Shown here one piece after another: positions 32,751 through 41,641 of a stretch of DNA of 64,000 bases (position 1 is its first letter; every line of letters starts with the position of its first letter). The notes below the pieces were generated by a model that ran no database searches, was not told where the DNA came from, and saw nothing but the letters and a program-made list of their open reading frames with translations. The position numbers and the translations under genes are program-made. Source of the stretch: VBDM01 sp964430565 (lineage in GTDB: Bacteria; Pseudomonadota; Gammaproteobacteria; Burkholderiales; SG8-39); contig CAYSFD010000005.1 of the NCBI GenBank assembly GCA_964430565.1, forward strand, positions 62,001-126,000. The letters run 5' to 3'.

Positions 32751-33238
32751 CAGATCTAGTAAGCCAATTGATTTGGCTGGTCGGCACCCTCGCGGTTTTC
32801 GCGCTGATTTCTATTGGAGGTTACGCGATCACTAAGATTGGAACTCTGATCGTCAGACGCTCCGTTGAGGTCGATCCCATTTTTCTTTTCGGTGGTGCGC
32901 TCGTGGCGATGTTTTTCCTTCCGTCAAGCGATCACGCTACCGTTGAGTCGCGTCTCATGCTCGCGGCGGCCTTAGTCGTTGGCGGTTTTCTCGGCGGGGT
33001 AGTCGGACTTGTAGTACATCTTTATTTGTCCCGAGACCCCTTACTGAAGTCTGCTGCTCGTCTCGAGGGAGAAGTAGTATCTGGAGATCATCGTAGCATC
33101 AAGGGTATTTCCGCACTCGCACGCTTCTTTTTCTTCCTATTGCTACTCGTCTGCGGAGCAATTGTCGTCGCGGTTAGGCTCGGAGACTTGCCAATTGTGA
33201 ACCCGCTCATTACATTTTTTGCGCAACTTTTGACGTAA
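32747..33238 (+). CDS. Small integral membrane protein (163 aa)
   Basis: Four predicted helices: about 6-27 (LIWLVGTLAVFALISIGGYA), 45-60, 72-95 (LMLAAALVVGGFLGGVVGLV) and 125-145 (FFFFLLLLVCGAIVVAV), with a hydrophilic loop (100-120). ATG 32747 overlaps the preceding stop by 4 bp; an earlier in-frame ATG at 32711 lies inside that gene. No catalytic motif. It forms a coupled pair with the RHH-like gene and shares its lower G+C content. Function unknown. Confidence 0.65.
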   Translation: MTDLVSQLIWLVGTLAVFALISIGGYAITKIGTLIVRRSVEVDPIFLFGGALVAMFFLPSSDHATVESRLMLAAALVVGGFLGGVVGLVVHLYLSRDPLLKSAARLEGEVVSGDHRSIKGISALARFFFFLLLLVCGAIVVAVRLGDLPIVNPLITFFAQLLT

Positions 33239-33252
33239 GCGCTATGTGCTGC

Positions 33253-33310
33253 CCAACAACACGTCGCAGCTGGCGCGCTGAAGCGCTGGGCTGAAGGCAA
33301 CGTTCGGTTC
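33253..33310 (+). other. attC-like element (integron cassette site remnant, tentative)
   Basis: The 58-bp stretch begins GCCCAAC (fits the RYYYAAC end of attC sites) and ends GTTCGGT (one mismatch to GTTRRRY). Between them CAGC..GCGC-TGAA-GCGC..GCTG forms an imperfect hairpin with unpaired bases, and the total length is that of short attC sites. No integrase gene or second site was found. Confidence 0.3.
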
Positions 33311-33322
33311 CTGGTAGCGCGC

Positions 33323-33514
33323 ATGCCCTTAACCACATTGGCCACTCCTCTCTGTCCTAAGTGCGACAGCGACCGCGTCGAATACGTCGGGCACGATGCT
33401 TACGCGAAACGCCGTAGAAAGCGAAATATCGTTTGGAAATGCGCCAAATGCGATCATCAGTTCTCCGATATCACGCGCAAAAGAGCGGACAGACTACGCA
33501 AGATGCAGGACTAA
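33323..33514 (+). CDS. Small zinc-ribbon protein (63 aa)
   Basis: Two CxxC pairs, CPKC (11-14) and CAKC (40-43), flank a basic stretch (KRRRKRN), the layout of a rubredoxin-like zinc ribbon seen in small nucleic-acid-binding proteins and transposase-type ribbons. ATG 33323 has no strong ribosome site. It starts 13 bp after the attC-like element. No other domain; function unknown. Confidence 0.55.
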   Translation: MPLTTLATPLCPKCDSDRVEYVGHDAYAKRRRKRNIVWKCAKCDHQFSDITRKRADRLRKMQD

Positions 33515-33521
33515 CATCGCC

Positions 33522-33686
33522 ATGCGACCCAACAGTAACTGTCCTAGTTGCAACGCCCATGTCCTCGTTGCCAGCGACCGCTCAGACGGGCACAGATGTG
33601 CTCACTCGGTGCTCGCCGCGAAGAAAGTGCTAGACGGTCGCGAGGCATACCCATACGACGAGGGGATATGGGCACCATTCCACTAA
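33522..33686 (+). CDS. Possible small CxxC protein (54 aa)
   Basis: An ORF from ATG 33522, 7 bp after the previous stop, encodes MRPNSNCPSCNAHVLVA and HRCAH, so it has a CxxC plus a Cys/His pair that could bind zinc. It overlaps the next gene by 19 bp in another frame. Coding status rests only on the motif, the tight spacing and its place among similar small genes. Confidence 0.35.
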   Translation: MRPNSNCPSCNAHVLVASDRSDGHRCAHSVLAAKKVLDGREAYPYDEGIWAPFH

Positions 33687-33934
33687 ATCTTTTTCCTAAC
33701 GACGAACTTGAGGACATCACCGCTGCGTGCGCACGTTACCGCATGTCGCTAGACGAGTTCCTGATCAAAGCGGAACAGGAGCCGCTGGGTGTTGGAGTGG
33801 CATCAATTCGTCGTCAGGTAGTCGTGCTCCACTCGGCATCAGGTAAGGGCCGTCGCTATGAAGCTGGACATGGATCGCACTGGACGGCGGACTTTGAAAA
33901 TGACCTCGCAGACCTGTACTACACAAAGAAATAA
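33668..33934 (+). CDS. Hypothetical protein (88 aa)
   Basis: ATG 33668 is preceded by a GAGGGG ribosome site, so I prefer it to earlier in-frame starts. The protein (MGTIPLNLFPNDELEDITAA, later MSLDEFLIKAEQEP and SIRRQVVVLHSASGKGRRYE) is acidic at first and basic later, ends ADLYYTKK, and has no signal peptide or helix-rich membrane segment. I do not recognise a family. Confidence 0.5.
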   Translation: MGTIPLNLFPNDELEDITAACARYRMSLDEFLIKAEQEPLGVGVASIRRQVVVLHSASGKGRRYEAGHGSHWTADFENDLADLYYTKK

Positions 33935-33968
33935 ATAATTGTCTCGCAATCAAATTAGGGGTGCCATT

Positions 33969-34367
33969 ATGTATTGCCCTCAATGCGGTACGTTGGTGGC
34001 AGACGACGCCAAGTTCTGCTCTGGGTGCGGCAAGCTTATTAGCGCCGACGTGACGCAGAAATCGACCGAAGCGTCCACTGTCGCTACCAATGTCAAGAAA
34101 CCCAGGACAATTTGGCTCTACATCGTAGCTGTCTTGCTCGTAGGCACTTACGCTGCCATGTTCCTCCCCGCTTTCGCGGGACAAAGCGTCAATCCACAAA
34201 CTGGACCTGGTTCAATGCTTTGGACCGGCCTTCTCTTCTATCTTTGGTGGAAGCGGCGTGGCCGTAAGGGTTGGCACGGCGCTCTAATAGGGTCCGCGCT
34301 TGGTATTGTAGCTTTCGTCTTAGCAGCATTTATTGGGGGCGCTTTGCGTAGCGCAACTGGAGCTTGA
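33969..34367 (+). CDS. Zinc-ribbon membrane protein (132 aa)
   Basis: The N-terminus MYCPQCGTLVADDAKFCSGCG is a double-CxxC zinc ribbon (Cys3, 6, 18, 21). A linker leads to three helices: about 45-65 (IWLYIVAVLLVGTYAAMFL), 80-92 and 103-125. Start ATG 33969 places the ribbon at the very N-terminus, as in this common bacterial layout (zinc ribbon then membrane helices). It is the last gene of the accessory patch; four bases after the stop lies a copy of part of the metallo-hydrolase gene. Confidence 0.75.
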   Translation: MYCPQCGTLVADDAKFCSGCGKLISADVTQKSTEASTVATNVKKPRTIWLYIVAVLLVGTYAAMFLPAFAGQSVNPQTGPGSMLWTGLLFYLWWKRRGRKGWHGALIGSALGIVAFVLAAFIGGALRSATGA

Positions 34368-34370
34368 GCG

Positions 34371-34417
34371 AGCATCACCTTGGCGAGTGGCGCGCAAGGC
34401 CCGTGATGTCCTCCTCG
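34371..34417. repeat. Imperfect direct repeat, copy A (metallo-hydrolase gene fragment)
   Basis: Forty-seven bases, starting AGCATCACCTTGGCG and ending GTGATGTCCTCCTCG, match 35393-35440 with two substitutions and one missing base. Copy B is inside the intact metallo-hydrolase gene, so copy A is a displaced gene fragment outside any ORF. The repeats flank vapBC and the 3' part of that gene. Confidence 0.8.
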
Positions 34418-34454
34418 CTCGCCCCCTAGTTCGTCAGCGGAAACGCAGAGGGTG

Positions 34455-34856
34455 CTACGCCAGCAGCAGCCTGAATCTGCGGCCGGAACGCGTCCGGTAC
34501 GCCTCGAAGTCGCGCCGGTCTATCGTGAATATCTCCGTGATCCCGGTCTTTTCGGCGATCAGCACGAGCGTGGCGTCGGCAAAATCCATCCGGTGGTAGC
34601 GTTCGAGCAGCGCATCGAGGTTCGGCACGTCCTCGACGGATAGGGCTTCCAGGCGCAATGCGCCGCGCCGGATGAAGGTGAGCAACGCACGCCTTCCGTC
34701 CCGCCCAAGGAAGTGACAGGCTTCCGTGACTACGGACCAGGTACTTACCAATGCAGCCGGGTTTGACTCAAGGACCGCCTTGGCCGCCTCGTGGTGCTCA
34801 TCGCGGGCATGGAACAGTGCGACGAGCGGCCCAGTGTCAACGATGATACTTCGCAC
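34455..34856 (-). CDS. vapC: PIN-domain toxin VapC-like (133 aa)
   Basis: A PIN ribonuclease: IIVDTGPLVALF with Asp7, Glu45 (SVVTEACHF), Asp91/Asp94 (MDFADATLV) and Asp113 (FTIDRRDF) supply the acidic Mg2+ site. In this family the toxin cleaves tRNA or other RNA until bound by its antitoxin. It starts inside the 3' end of the antitoxin gene (20-bp overlap), a usual toxin-antitoxin arrangement. Confidence 0.9.
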   Translation of the reverse strand: MRSIIVDTGPLVALFHARDEHHEAAKAVLESNPAALVSTWSVVTEACHFLGRDGRRALLTFIRRGALRLEALSVEDVPNLDALLERYHRMDFADATLVLIAEKTGITEIFTIDRRDFEAYRTRSGRRFRLLLA

Positions 34857-35103
34857 GAAGCTTCGAGCGGATCAGTGTCTTGACGTGGCCCGATACGTTG
34901 CCCTGTCCGGCCGGTGAGCGGTCGGATCCGAACAAATCCTTGCCCAGATCCCACGCGGAGGGCGCGCGTCGCTTGCGCTGCCGACGCACGATATACGCCG
35001 TCACACTCTGACGAATGACGTCGCTCGTCGTTTCCCCGGTCTCGGCGCAGTAGCGGTCGAGCGCTTTTTCCAGTTCGGTTCCCAAGCGGAGTGATTTGGG
35101 CAC
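34837..35103 (-). CDS. vapB: Ribbon-helix-helix antitoxin VapB-like (88 aa)
   Basis: The N-terminal VPKSLRLGTELEKALDRYCA and TTSDVIRQSVTAYI match a ribbon-helix-helix DNA-binding domain; the basic, flexible C-terminus should wrap the toxin. GTG 35103 is chosen because GAGG lies six bases upstream; an earlier start (35190) would run through the palindromic operator. It is the first gene of the pair and probably represses its own promoter. Confidence 0.82.
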   Translation of the reverse strand: MPKSLRLGTELEKALDRYCAETGETTSDVIRQSVTAYIVRRQRKRRAPSAWDLGKDLFGSDRSPAGQGNVSGHVKTLIRSKLRAKYHR

Positions 35104-35117
35104 GGCAAGCCTCGTGT

Positions 35118-35145
35118 GTGATACAGAGTTTCTGTAGTGTATCAC
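35118..35145. promoter_or_regulatory. Nested palindromic operator of vapBC
   Basis: GTGATAC (35118-35124) and GTATCAC (35139-35145) flank a perfect inner palindrome TACAGA-GTT-TCTGTA (35122-35136). It ends 15 bp upstream of the vapB GTG, where an autoregulatory RHH antitoxin would bind. Confidence 0.7.
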
Positions 35146-35190
35146 GACCACCTTGGTATTTCGATAGCCGTTGCCCTCTAACCGCCGCAT

Positions 35191-36105
35191 TTACTGCCCC
35201 CTCGCCACCAGCAATCCCTCCTCCCGCCCGGCCGCGCCGGCGCGCTCCAGTTCGTTGACCAGCCATTGCGCCATCTCCGCCGGCCTCATGCCGAGGTAGC
35301 GCGAGTTGATCTCGGCGAGGATGGGCACGCGCGCGACGTAGGCCGGCAGCTCGGCGAGCGGCATCGAGCGTTTCTCCAGCAGCGAAAAAGAAAGCATCAC
35401 CTTGGCGCAGTGGCGCGCCAGGCGCGTGATGTCCTCCTCGTATCCCTCCAGGCGATAGAACGCGCGCTCGAGCGCGGCGCCGGCCCCGCTGAAGGGCCGG
35501 CCGTGACCGGGAATGACGGTGTCGACCTCGAGCCGCGCGATCGCCTCCAGGGTCGCGCGCGTTTCCGCGAGGGCCGTGTCGCGGCCGAAGAGCTGCGGGA
35601 AGACCACACCGAAGCCGTTTTCCCAGAGCGCGTCGCCCGAAATCAGGACTCGCGCCTCGGGCGAATAGAACATCACCGCGTGAGTGTCGTGGCCGGGCGC
35701 GGCGATCACCCGCCATTCGAGCCCGCCCATCTGCAGCGCCTCGCCGTCGCGAAACGTGTCGTCATAGAGAAAGCGCTCGGCGCGCTGGTCGGCGATCGCG
35801 AGGAACAGCGCCCGCTCGTCCCACCCGTCGATAATCGGCGCCTCGCCCGCCGGGATGCTGGTCCTGCATCCGAACTTCCTCTGGATAGCCGCGTTGCCGC
35901 CCATGTGATCGGAATGGCAATGGGTATTGACCAGCCGCGCGAGCCTTTTCCCCGAGAGGGCGCGTTCGACGAGCGCCACCGTCTGCGCCGCGTGCGCGCC
36001 GTAGCCTGAATCGACCACCACCGCCTCCCCGCGCTGGTGCAGCACGACGTTGTTTGCCGAGAGCCAGCCGCGCTCGATGACCTGGATGCTTTCGGGCAGT
36101 TTCAA
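35191..36105 (-). CDS. MBL-fold metallo-hydrolase (304 aa)
   Basis: A metallo-beta-lactamase fold with the metal motif NTHCHSDHMGGN (HxHxDH at about 82-87), APGHDTHAV, SGDALWENGFG and IPGHG for further ligands. It resembles SoxH/glyoxalase II-like hydrolases. The start is TTG 36105, overlapping the DUF1289 stop as TTGA; the downstream ATG candidates would remove the first strand. It is the last gene of the liu operon. Glyoxalase-like thioester hydrolysis in leucine degradation is possible but unproven. A 48-bp piece (35393-35440) is duplicated at 34371. Confidence 0.9.
   Translation of the reverse strand: MKLPESIQVIERGWLSANNVVLHQRGEAVVVDSGYGAHAAQTVALVERALSGKRLARLVNTHCHSDHMGGNAAIQRKFGCRTSIPAGEAPIIDGWDERALFLAIADQRAERFLYDDTFRDGEALQMGGLEWRVIAAPGHDTHAVMFYSPEARVLISGDALWENGFGVVFPQLFGRDTALAETRATLEAIARLEVDTVIPGHGRPFSGAGAALERAFYRLEGYEEDITRLARHCAKVMLSFSLLEKRSMPLAELPAYVARVPILAEINSRYLGMRPAEMAQWLVNELERAGAAGREEGLLVARGQ
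35393..35440. repeat. Imperfect direct repeat, copy B (within the metallo-hydrolase gene)
   Basis: The intact counterpart of 34371-34417, coding for residues around EEDITRLARHCAKVMLS. Being in frame and family-typical it is the source copy. Confidence 0.8.
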
Positions 36106-36290
36106 CGAACCGTCCGTCTCGAGGGCAATTGCGCCAGCACTACGCTTCTTTCCCTGTCGCTCAAGGCCGACCAGGCGGCGATCTCATCGAGGGTGCGAAA
36201 GCAGCCTTCGCAAAGCTGCGTCTGCGGATTCATCTTGCACACGTCGATGCAAGGCGACGGGACGCCGCTTGGCCGGTCGTCCTCGCTCAT
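36102..36290 (-). CDS. DUF1289 domain protein (62 aa)
   Basis: A tiny Cys-rich protein with the DUF1289 pattern SPCIDVCKMNPQTQLCEGCFR followed by LDEIAAWSALSDRER. Four cysteines (14, 18, 27, 30) suggest a metal site. ATG 36290 overlaps the liuE stop by 4 bp, so it belongs to the liu operon; DUF1289 proteins often ride in such catabolic operons but have no defined role. Confidence 0.88.
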   Translation of the reverse strand: MSEDDRPSGVPSPCIDVCKMNPQTQLCEGCFRTLDEIAAWSALSDRERSVVLAQLPSRRTVR

Positions 36291-37195
36291 GCGACTAGCT
36301 TCGCCGCTAGGGCGCGCGCCACCCTCGAGGCCGGCTCGCGGCCGAGCGCCTTGCAGATGAACTGCCCCGCGCGGAAGAGCTTCTCGAGATCGACGCCGGT
36401 CTCGATGCCGAGGCCGTCGAGCATGTAGATCACGTCCTCGGTCGCGACATTGCCGGTCGCACCTTTGGCGTAAGGACATCCGCCGAGGCCCGCCACCGAG
36501 CTGTCGAAAGTCTTCACGCCTGCCTCGAGCGAGGCGTAGATATTCGCCAGCGCCTGCCCGTAGGTATCGTGGTAGTGACCGGCGAGCTTGCCGATCGGAA
36601 CCTTTTTTGCAACGGCCTCGATCATCGCGCGGACCTTCCGTGGCGTTCCCACGCCGATGGTGTCGCCGAGCGAGACCTCGTAGCAGCCCATCTTATAGAG
36701 TTTTCCCGCCACCCCAGCGACCGCCTTGGGCTTGACCTCGCCTTCGTAGGGGCAGCCGATCACGCAGGAGATGTAGCCGCGCACGCGCATTTTTCTCGCC
36801 CGCGCGGCTTCGATGATGAGGGCGAAGCGCTCCATGCTCTCTGCGATGCTGCAGTTGATGTTTTTCCGGCTGAAGATCTCCGATGCGGCGCCGAACACGG
36901 CGATCTCCTCCGCGCCCGCCTCGCGCGCGGCCTCGAAGCCCTTCATGTTGGGCACGAGCACGGGATAAGCGACGCCGGATCTTTTCTCGATGCCCGCCAT
37001 TACCTCCGCATGGTCAGCCATCTGCGGCACCCACTTCGGAGATACAAATGCGGTCGCTTCGATCGCGGGAAGTCCCGCGTCGGCGAGCCGGTGGATAAGC
37101 TCGATCTTGACCGAAGTGGGAACGTCCCTCGCTTCGTTCTGCAGGCCGTCGCGCGGGCCCACTTCGACGATTCTCACTTTGCGCGGCAGGCTCAT
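36287..37195 (-). CDS. liuE: Hydroxymethylglutaryl-CoA lyase (302 aa)
   Basis: Splits HMG-CoA to acetoacetate and acetyl-CoA, the last step of leucine degradation. DRE-TIM-type barrel with VRIVEVGPRDGLQNE at the start (catalytic Arg/Asp) and the HMG-CoA lyase signature VAGLGGCPYAKGATGNVATE containing the active Cys. ATG 37195 overlaps the liuD stop by 4 bp. Length is normal for bacterial enzymes. Confidence 0.97.
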   Translation of the reverse strand: MSLPRKVRIVEVGPRDGLQNEARDVPTSVKIELIHRLADAGLPAIEATAFVSPKWVPQMADHAEVMAGIEKRSGVAYPVLVPNMKGFEAAREAGAEEIAVFGAASEIFSRKNINCSIAESMERFALIIEAARARKMRVRGYISCVIGCPYEGEVKPKAVAGVAGKLYKMGCYEVSLGDTIGVGTPRKVRAMIEAVAKKVPIGKLAGHYHDTYGQALANIYASLEAGVKTFDSSVAGLGGCPYAKGATGNVATEDVIYMLDGLGIETGVDLEKLFRAGQFICKALGREPASRVARALAAKLVA

Positions 37196-39177
37196 GCTTC
37201 AGCCTCGAAATCGATCAGCTCGGCCCCTTCGACTACCTGTTCTCCGACCCGATAAAGGATCCGGGCGACGCGGCCTCGATCCGGCGCCTTGATCGTGTGC
37301 TCCATTTTCATCGCTTCGAGAATCAGCAGGGTCGCGCCCTTCTCGACCCGTACGCCCGTCTCGACGAGAATCGCGACGACCTTGCCGGGCATCGGGGCCA
37401 TGAGGCCACCGGCATGCGCTTCCAGCTCCAGCTCCTGAAGCAGCGGGTCGTACAGTTGTAGAGTGTGGTGCTTGCCGGGAAGGAATACATCGAAGCGGTT
37501 GCCCAGACGGACCACGCTGCCCGAGACGGTGGCATCGCCGAGCTGTACTGTCAGTTTGCGGCCGTCGCGACTGTAGCGCTTCACAGAAAGCGGTCTGCCG
37601 CCAAGGTCGAGTTCAAAACTCTCGCGTTGGCGGCGCACAGTGATCGCGTATTCGCGTTCGCCTTCCTGGAAGACGAGGACGTGATGATTGTCCTGGTTCA
37701 GGCGCCAACCGTCGGCGAGGCCCCACGGCGAAAAGGGGTCGCTCGAGCGCTGTCGCTCGTCGAGCTGCGACAGGGCCGTCAAGCTTGCGAGCGCAAGCGC
37801 TTCCTCGCCAGTCGGCCCGGGCGACGCCAGCAGTTCTTCGCGATGGCGCTCGATCAGGCCCGTATCGAGATCGGGGCGGACAAAATCCTGGTTCTGCACG
37901 AGCCGGAAAAGAAACCCGAGATTGGAAGTCACGCCCGCGATCTCGAACTCGCCTAGTGCCTCGCGCAGGCGGTCGATCGCCTTTGACCGGTCGTGGTCCC
38001 AGACGATGAGCTTCGCGATCATGGGATCGTAGTAAGCGGTGATCTCGTCGCCGGCCCGAACGCCCGTCTCCACGCGCACGTGCTCGGATTCCTGAGGCAG
38101 GACCAGATGCTCGACGCGCCCGGGGGCGGGAAGGAAGTCCCGGTTCGGATCCTCGGCATAGATGCGCGCCTCGATGGCGTGGCCGTTGATACGCAGGTTC
38201 TTCTGGGTAAGCGGCAGCTTTTCCCCCGCGGCGACCCGAATCTGCCACTCCACCAGATCGAGGCCGGTGATCATTTCGGTAACGGGATGCTCGACCTGCA
38301 GCCGCGTGTTCATCTCCATGAAAAAGAACGCGCCCGCACGATCGACGAGAAACTCGACCGTTCCCGCGCCCACGTAACCGACCGCCTTGGCCGCCGCCAC
38401 GGCGGCTTCGGCCATCCTGCGGCGGAGCGTTTCGCTCATGCCCGGAGCCGGCGCCTCTTCGAGCACTTTCTGATGGCGCCGCTGCATCGAGCAGTCGCGC
38501 TCGAAAAGGTGAATGCAGCCGCCGTGCCGGTCGGCAAACACCTGGATCTCGATGTGTCGCGGACGTTCGAGGTATTTTTCCAGCAGCACGCGCTCGTCGC
38601 CGAAAGCCGAAGACGCTTCGCGCCGGCAGGCAGCGAGCGCCGTGGAGAAGTCCGCCGTGCGCTCAACCACGCGTATGCCTTTGCCGCCGCCGCCGGCAGC
38701 AGCTTTGATGAGCACGGAAAAACCGATGTGCTCGGCTTCCTGGAGAAGAAAGTCTGGGGCTTGATTGCCACCGTGATAACCGGGCACGATCGGGACACCG
38801 GCACTTTCCATGATCGCTTTCGCCGCGGACTTGTCGCCCATCGCGGCGATCGCCTTCGGAGGCGGACCGATGAATGTGATACCCGCACGCTCGCAGCGCT
38901 CGGCGAACTCCGCGTTCTCCGAAAGGAAACCGTAGCCGGGGTGGATGGCCGAAGCGCCCGAGCGCTTCGCCACGTCGATGATGCGCTCGCCGCTCAAGTA
39001 ACTGTCCTTTGGCTCAGGCGGCCCGATGCGAAACGCTTCGTCGGCGAGCGCGACGTGGCGCGATTGCGCGTCGGCGTCCGAATACACGGCGACGGACCGG
39101 ATGTCCATGCGCCGCGCGGTTCTCATCACACGGCAGGCGATCTCGCCGCGGTTGGCGATCAGGATCTTCGCGAACAC
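37192..39177 (-). CDS. liuD: Methylcrotonyl-CoA carboxylase biotin-containing subunit (661 aa)
   Basis: Biotin carboxylase (about 1-450: ILIANRGEIACRV, ATP-grasp loop AAAGGGGKGIRVV, MNTRLQVEHPVTE), a linker BT domain, and a C-terminal biotinyl domain with the attachment Lys624 in LEAMKMEHT. Together with LiuB it carboxylates 3-methylcrotonyl-CoA. The start is GTG 39177; no ATG is available upstream. It is 10 bp downstream of liuC. Confidence 0.96.
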   Translation of the reverse strand: MFAKILIANRGEIACRVMRTARRMDIRSVAVYSDADAQSRHVALADEAFRIGPPEPKDSYLSGERIIDVAKRSGASAIHPGYGFLSENAEFAERCERAGITFIGPPPKAIAAMGDKSAAKAIMESAGVPIVPGYHGGNQAPDFLLQEAEHIGFSVLIKAAAGGGGKGIRVVERTADFSTALAACRREASSAFGDERVLLEKYLERPRHIEIQVFADRHGGCIHLFERDCSMQRRHQKVLEEAPAPGMSETLRRRMAEAAVAAAKAVGYVGAGTVEFLVDRAGAFFFMEMNTRLQVEHPVTEMITGLDLVEWQIRVAAGEKLPLTQKNLRINGHAIEARIYAEDPNRDFLPAPGRVEHLVLPQESEHVRVETGVRAGDEITAYYDPMIAKLIVWDHDRSKAIDRLREALGEFEIAGVTSNLGFLFRLVQNQDFVRPDLDTGLIERHREELLASPGPTGEEALALASLTALSQLDERQRSSDPFSPWGLADGWRLNQDNHHVLVFQEGEREYAITVRRQRESFELDLGGRPLSVKRYSRDGRKLTVQLGDATVSGSVVRLGNRFDVFLPGKHHTLQLYDPLLQELELEAHAGGLMAPMPGKVVAILVETGVRVEKGATLLILEAMKMEHTIKAPDRGRVARILYRVGEQVVEGAELIDFEAEA

Positions 39178-39187
39178 AGGACTCGCT

Positions 39188-40015
39188 CTATTTCTTTCTC
39201 CCTGCGTCCTTTTCTTTCACCTGATTCGCCTCCTGCAGCCAGGCCGGCGAGCGCTTCTCGAGGAAGGCGCGCACACCCTCTCTGCCTTCTTCGGACGCCC
39301 GTGCGCGGGCGATGCGGCCAGCCATGTCGCTAATCAGATCGGGTGTTATCGGCCTGCTTACGACCGAGCGTATCAGGTCCTTGGTTACCGCCTGCGCCCC
39401 TGGCGCGCCCTTAAGGAGCTGGCCAAGAATCGCGTTGACGGCGATATCCAACTCCTCGGTCGGCACCAGTTCGTGCACGAACCCGATCCGATGGGCTTCC
39501 GCCGCAAGAAAGCGCTCTGCGGTAAGGAAATAGCGGCGGGCGGCGCGCTCGCCCATCGCCGCGAGAACGTAGGGACTGATGGTCGCCGGCGTCAGGCCCA
39601 GGCGCACTTCGGTGACTGAGAACTCGGTGTCGGTAGAGGCGACGGCAATATCGCAGGCGGCGATCAACCCCATGGCGCCCGCAAAGGCGGCGCCGTGCAC
39701 GCGTGCTACCGTCGGCTTCTTCAGGGCATGCAGCCGCCTGAGCATGAGGCCGAAGGTCATCGCGTCGTTCCGATTTCCCTCGAAGTCCATCTCGCCCGTT
39801 CTCTTCATCCAGTTCAAGTCGGCGCCGGCGCAGAACACCTTGCCGCGGCCCGCGAGCACGACCACGCGCGCCGCGGAATCGGCTTCAAGCTCGCCAAAGG
39901 CGCGGGTGAGTTCTGCGATCATGGTTTCATCGAAGGCGTTGCGCACCTCGGGCCGGTTGAGCCAAAGGACGGCGACGCCGTTGCCGGTCTGGATTTCGAT
40001 GGTTTCGTAGGTCAT
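39188..40015 (-). CDS. liuC: Methylglutaconyl-CoA hydratase-type enoyl-CoA hydratase (275 aa)
   Basis: Crotonase fold. NRPEVRNAFDETMI, the oxyanion-hole GRGKVFCAGADLNWM and HGAAFAGAMGLIAACDIA, and the acid region TEVRLGLTPATISPYV are present. In the operon it converts methylglutaconyl-CoA to HMG-CoA between LiuB/D and LiuE. ATG 40015 begins MTYETIEIQ; the frame stays open upstream but reads through the liuB 3' end and is rejected. A gap of 11 bp separates it from liuB. Confidence 0.94.
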   Translation of the reverse strand: MTYETIEIQTGNGVAVLWLNRPEVRNAFDETMIAELTRAFGELEADSAARVVVLAGRGKVFCAGADLNWMKRTGEMDFEGNRNDAMTFGLMLRRLHALKKPTVARVHGAAFAGAMGLIAACDIAVASTDTEFSVTEVRLGLTPATISPYVLAAMGERAARRYFLTAERFLAAEAHRIGFVHELVPTEELDIAVNAILGQLLKGAPGAQAVTKDLIRSVVSRPITPDLISDMAGRIARARASEEGREGVRAFLEKRSPAWLQEANQVKEKDAGRKK

Positions 40016-40026
40016 GGTGTCAATTC

Positions 40027-41634
<1,608 letters not shown>

Positions 41635-41641
41635 CGCGGTC

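Noticed and set aside
33396..33686. 96-aa ORF overlapping the 63-aa zinc-ribbon gene
   Set aside because: Its first half is an out-of-frame copy of the zinc-ribbon gene; only the last 54 codons (from 33522) have a motif and are listed separately.
37993..39333. 446-aa plus-strand ORF opposite liuD
   Set aside because: Antisense shadow of the biotin carboxylase; no motif, and it ends in the liuC region.
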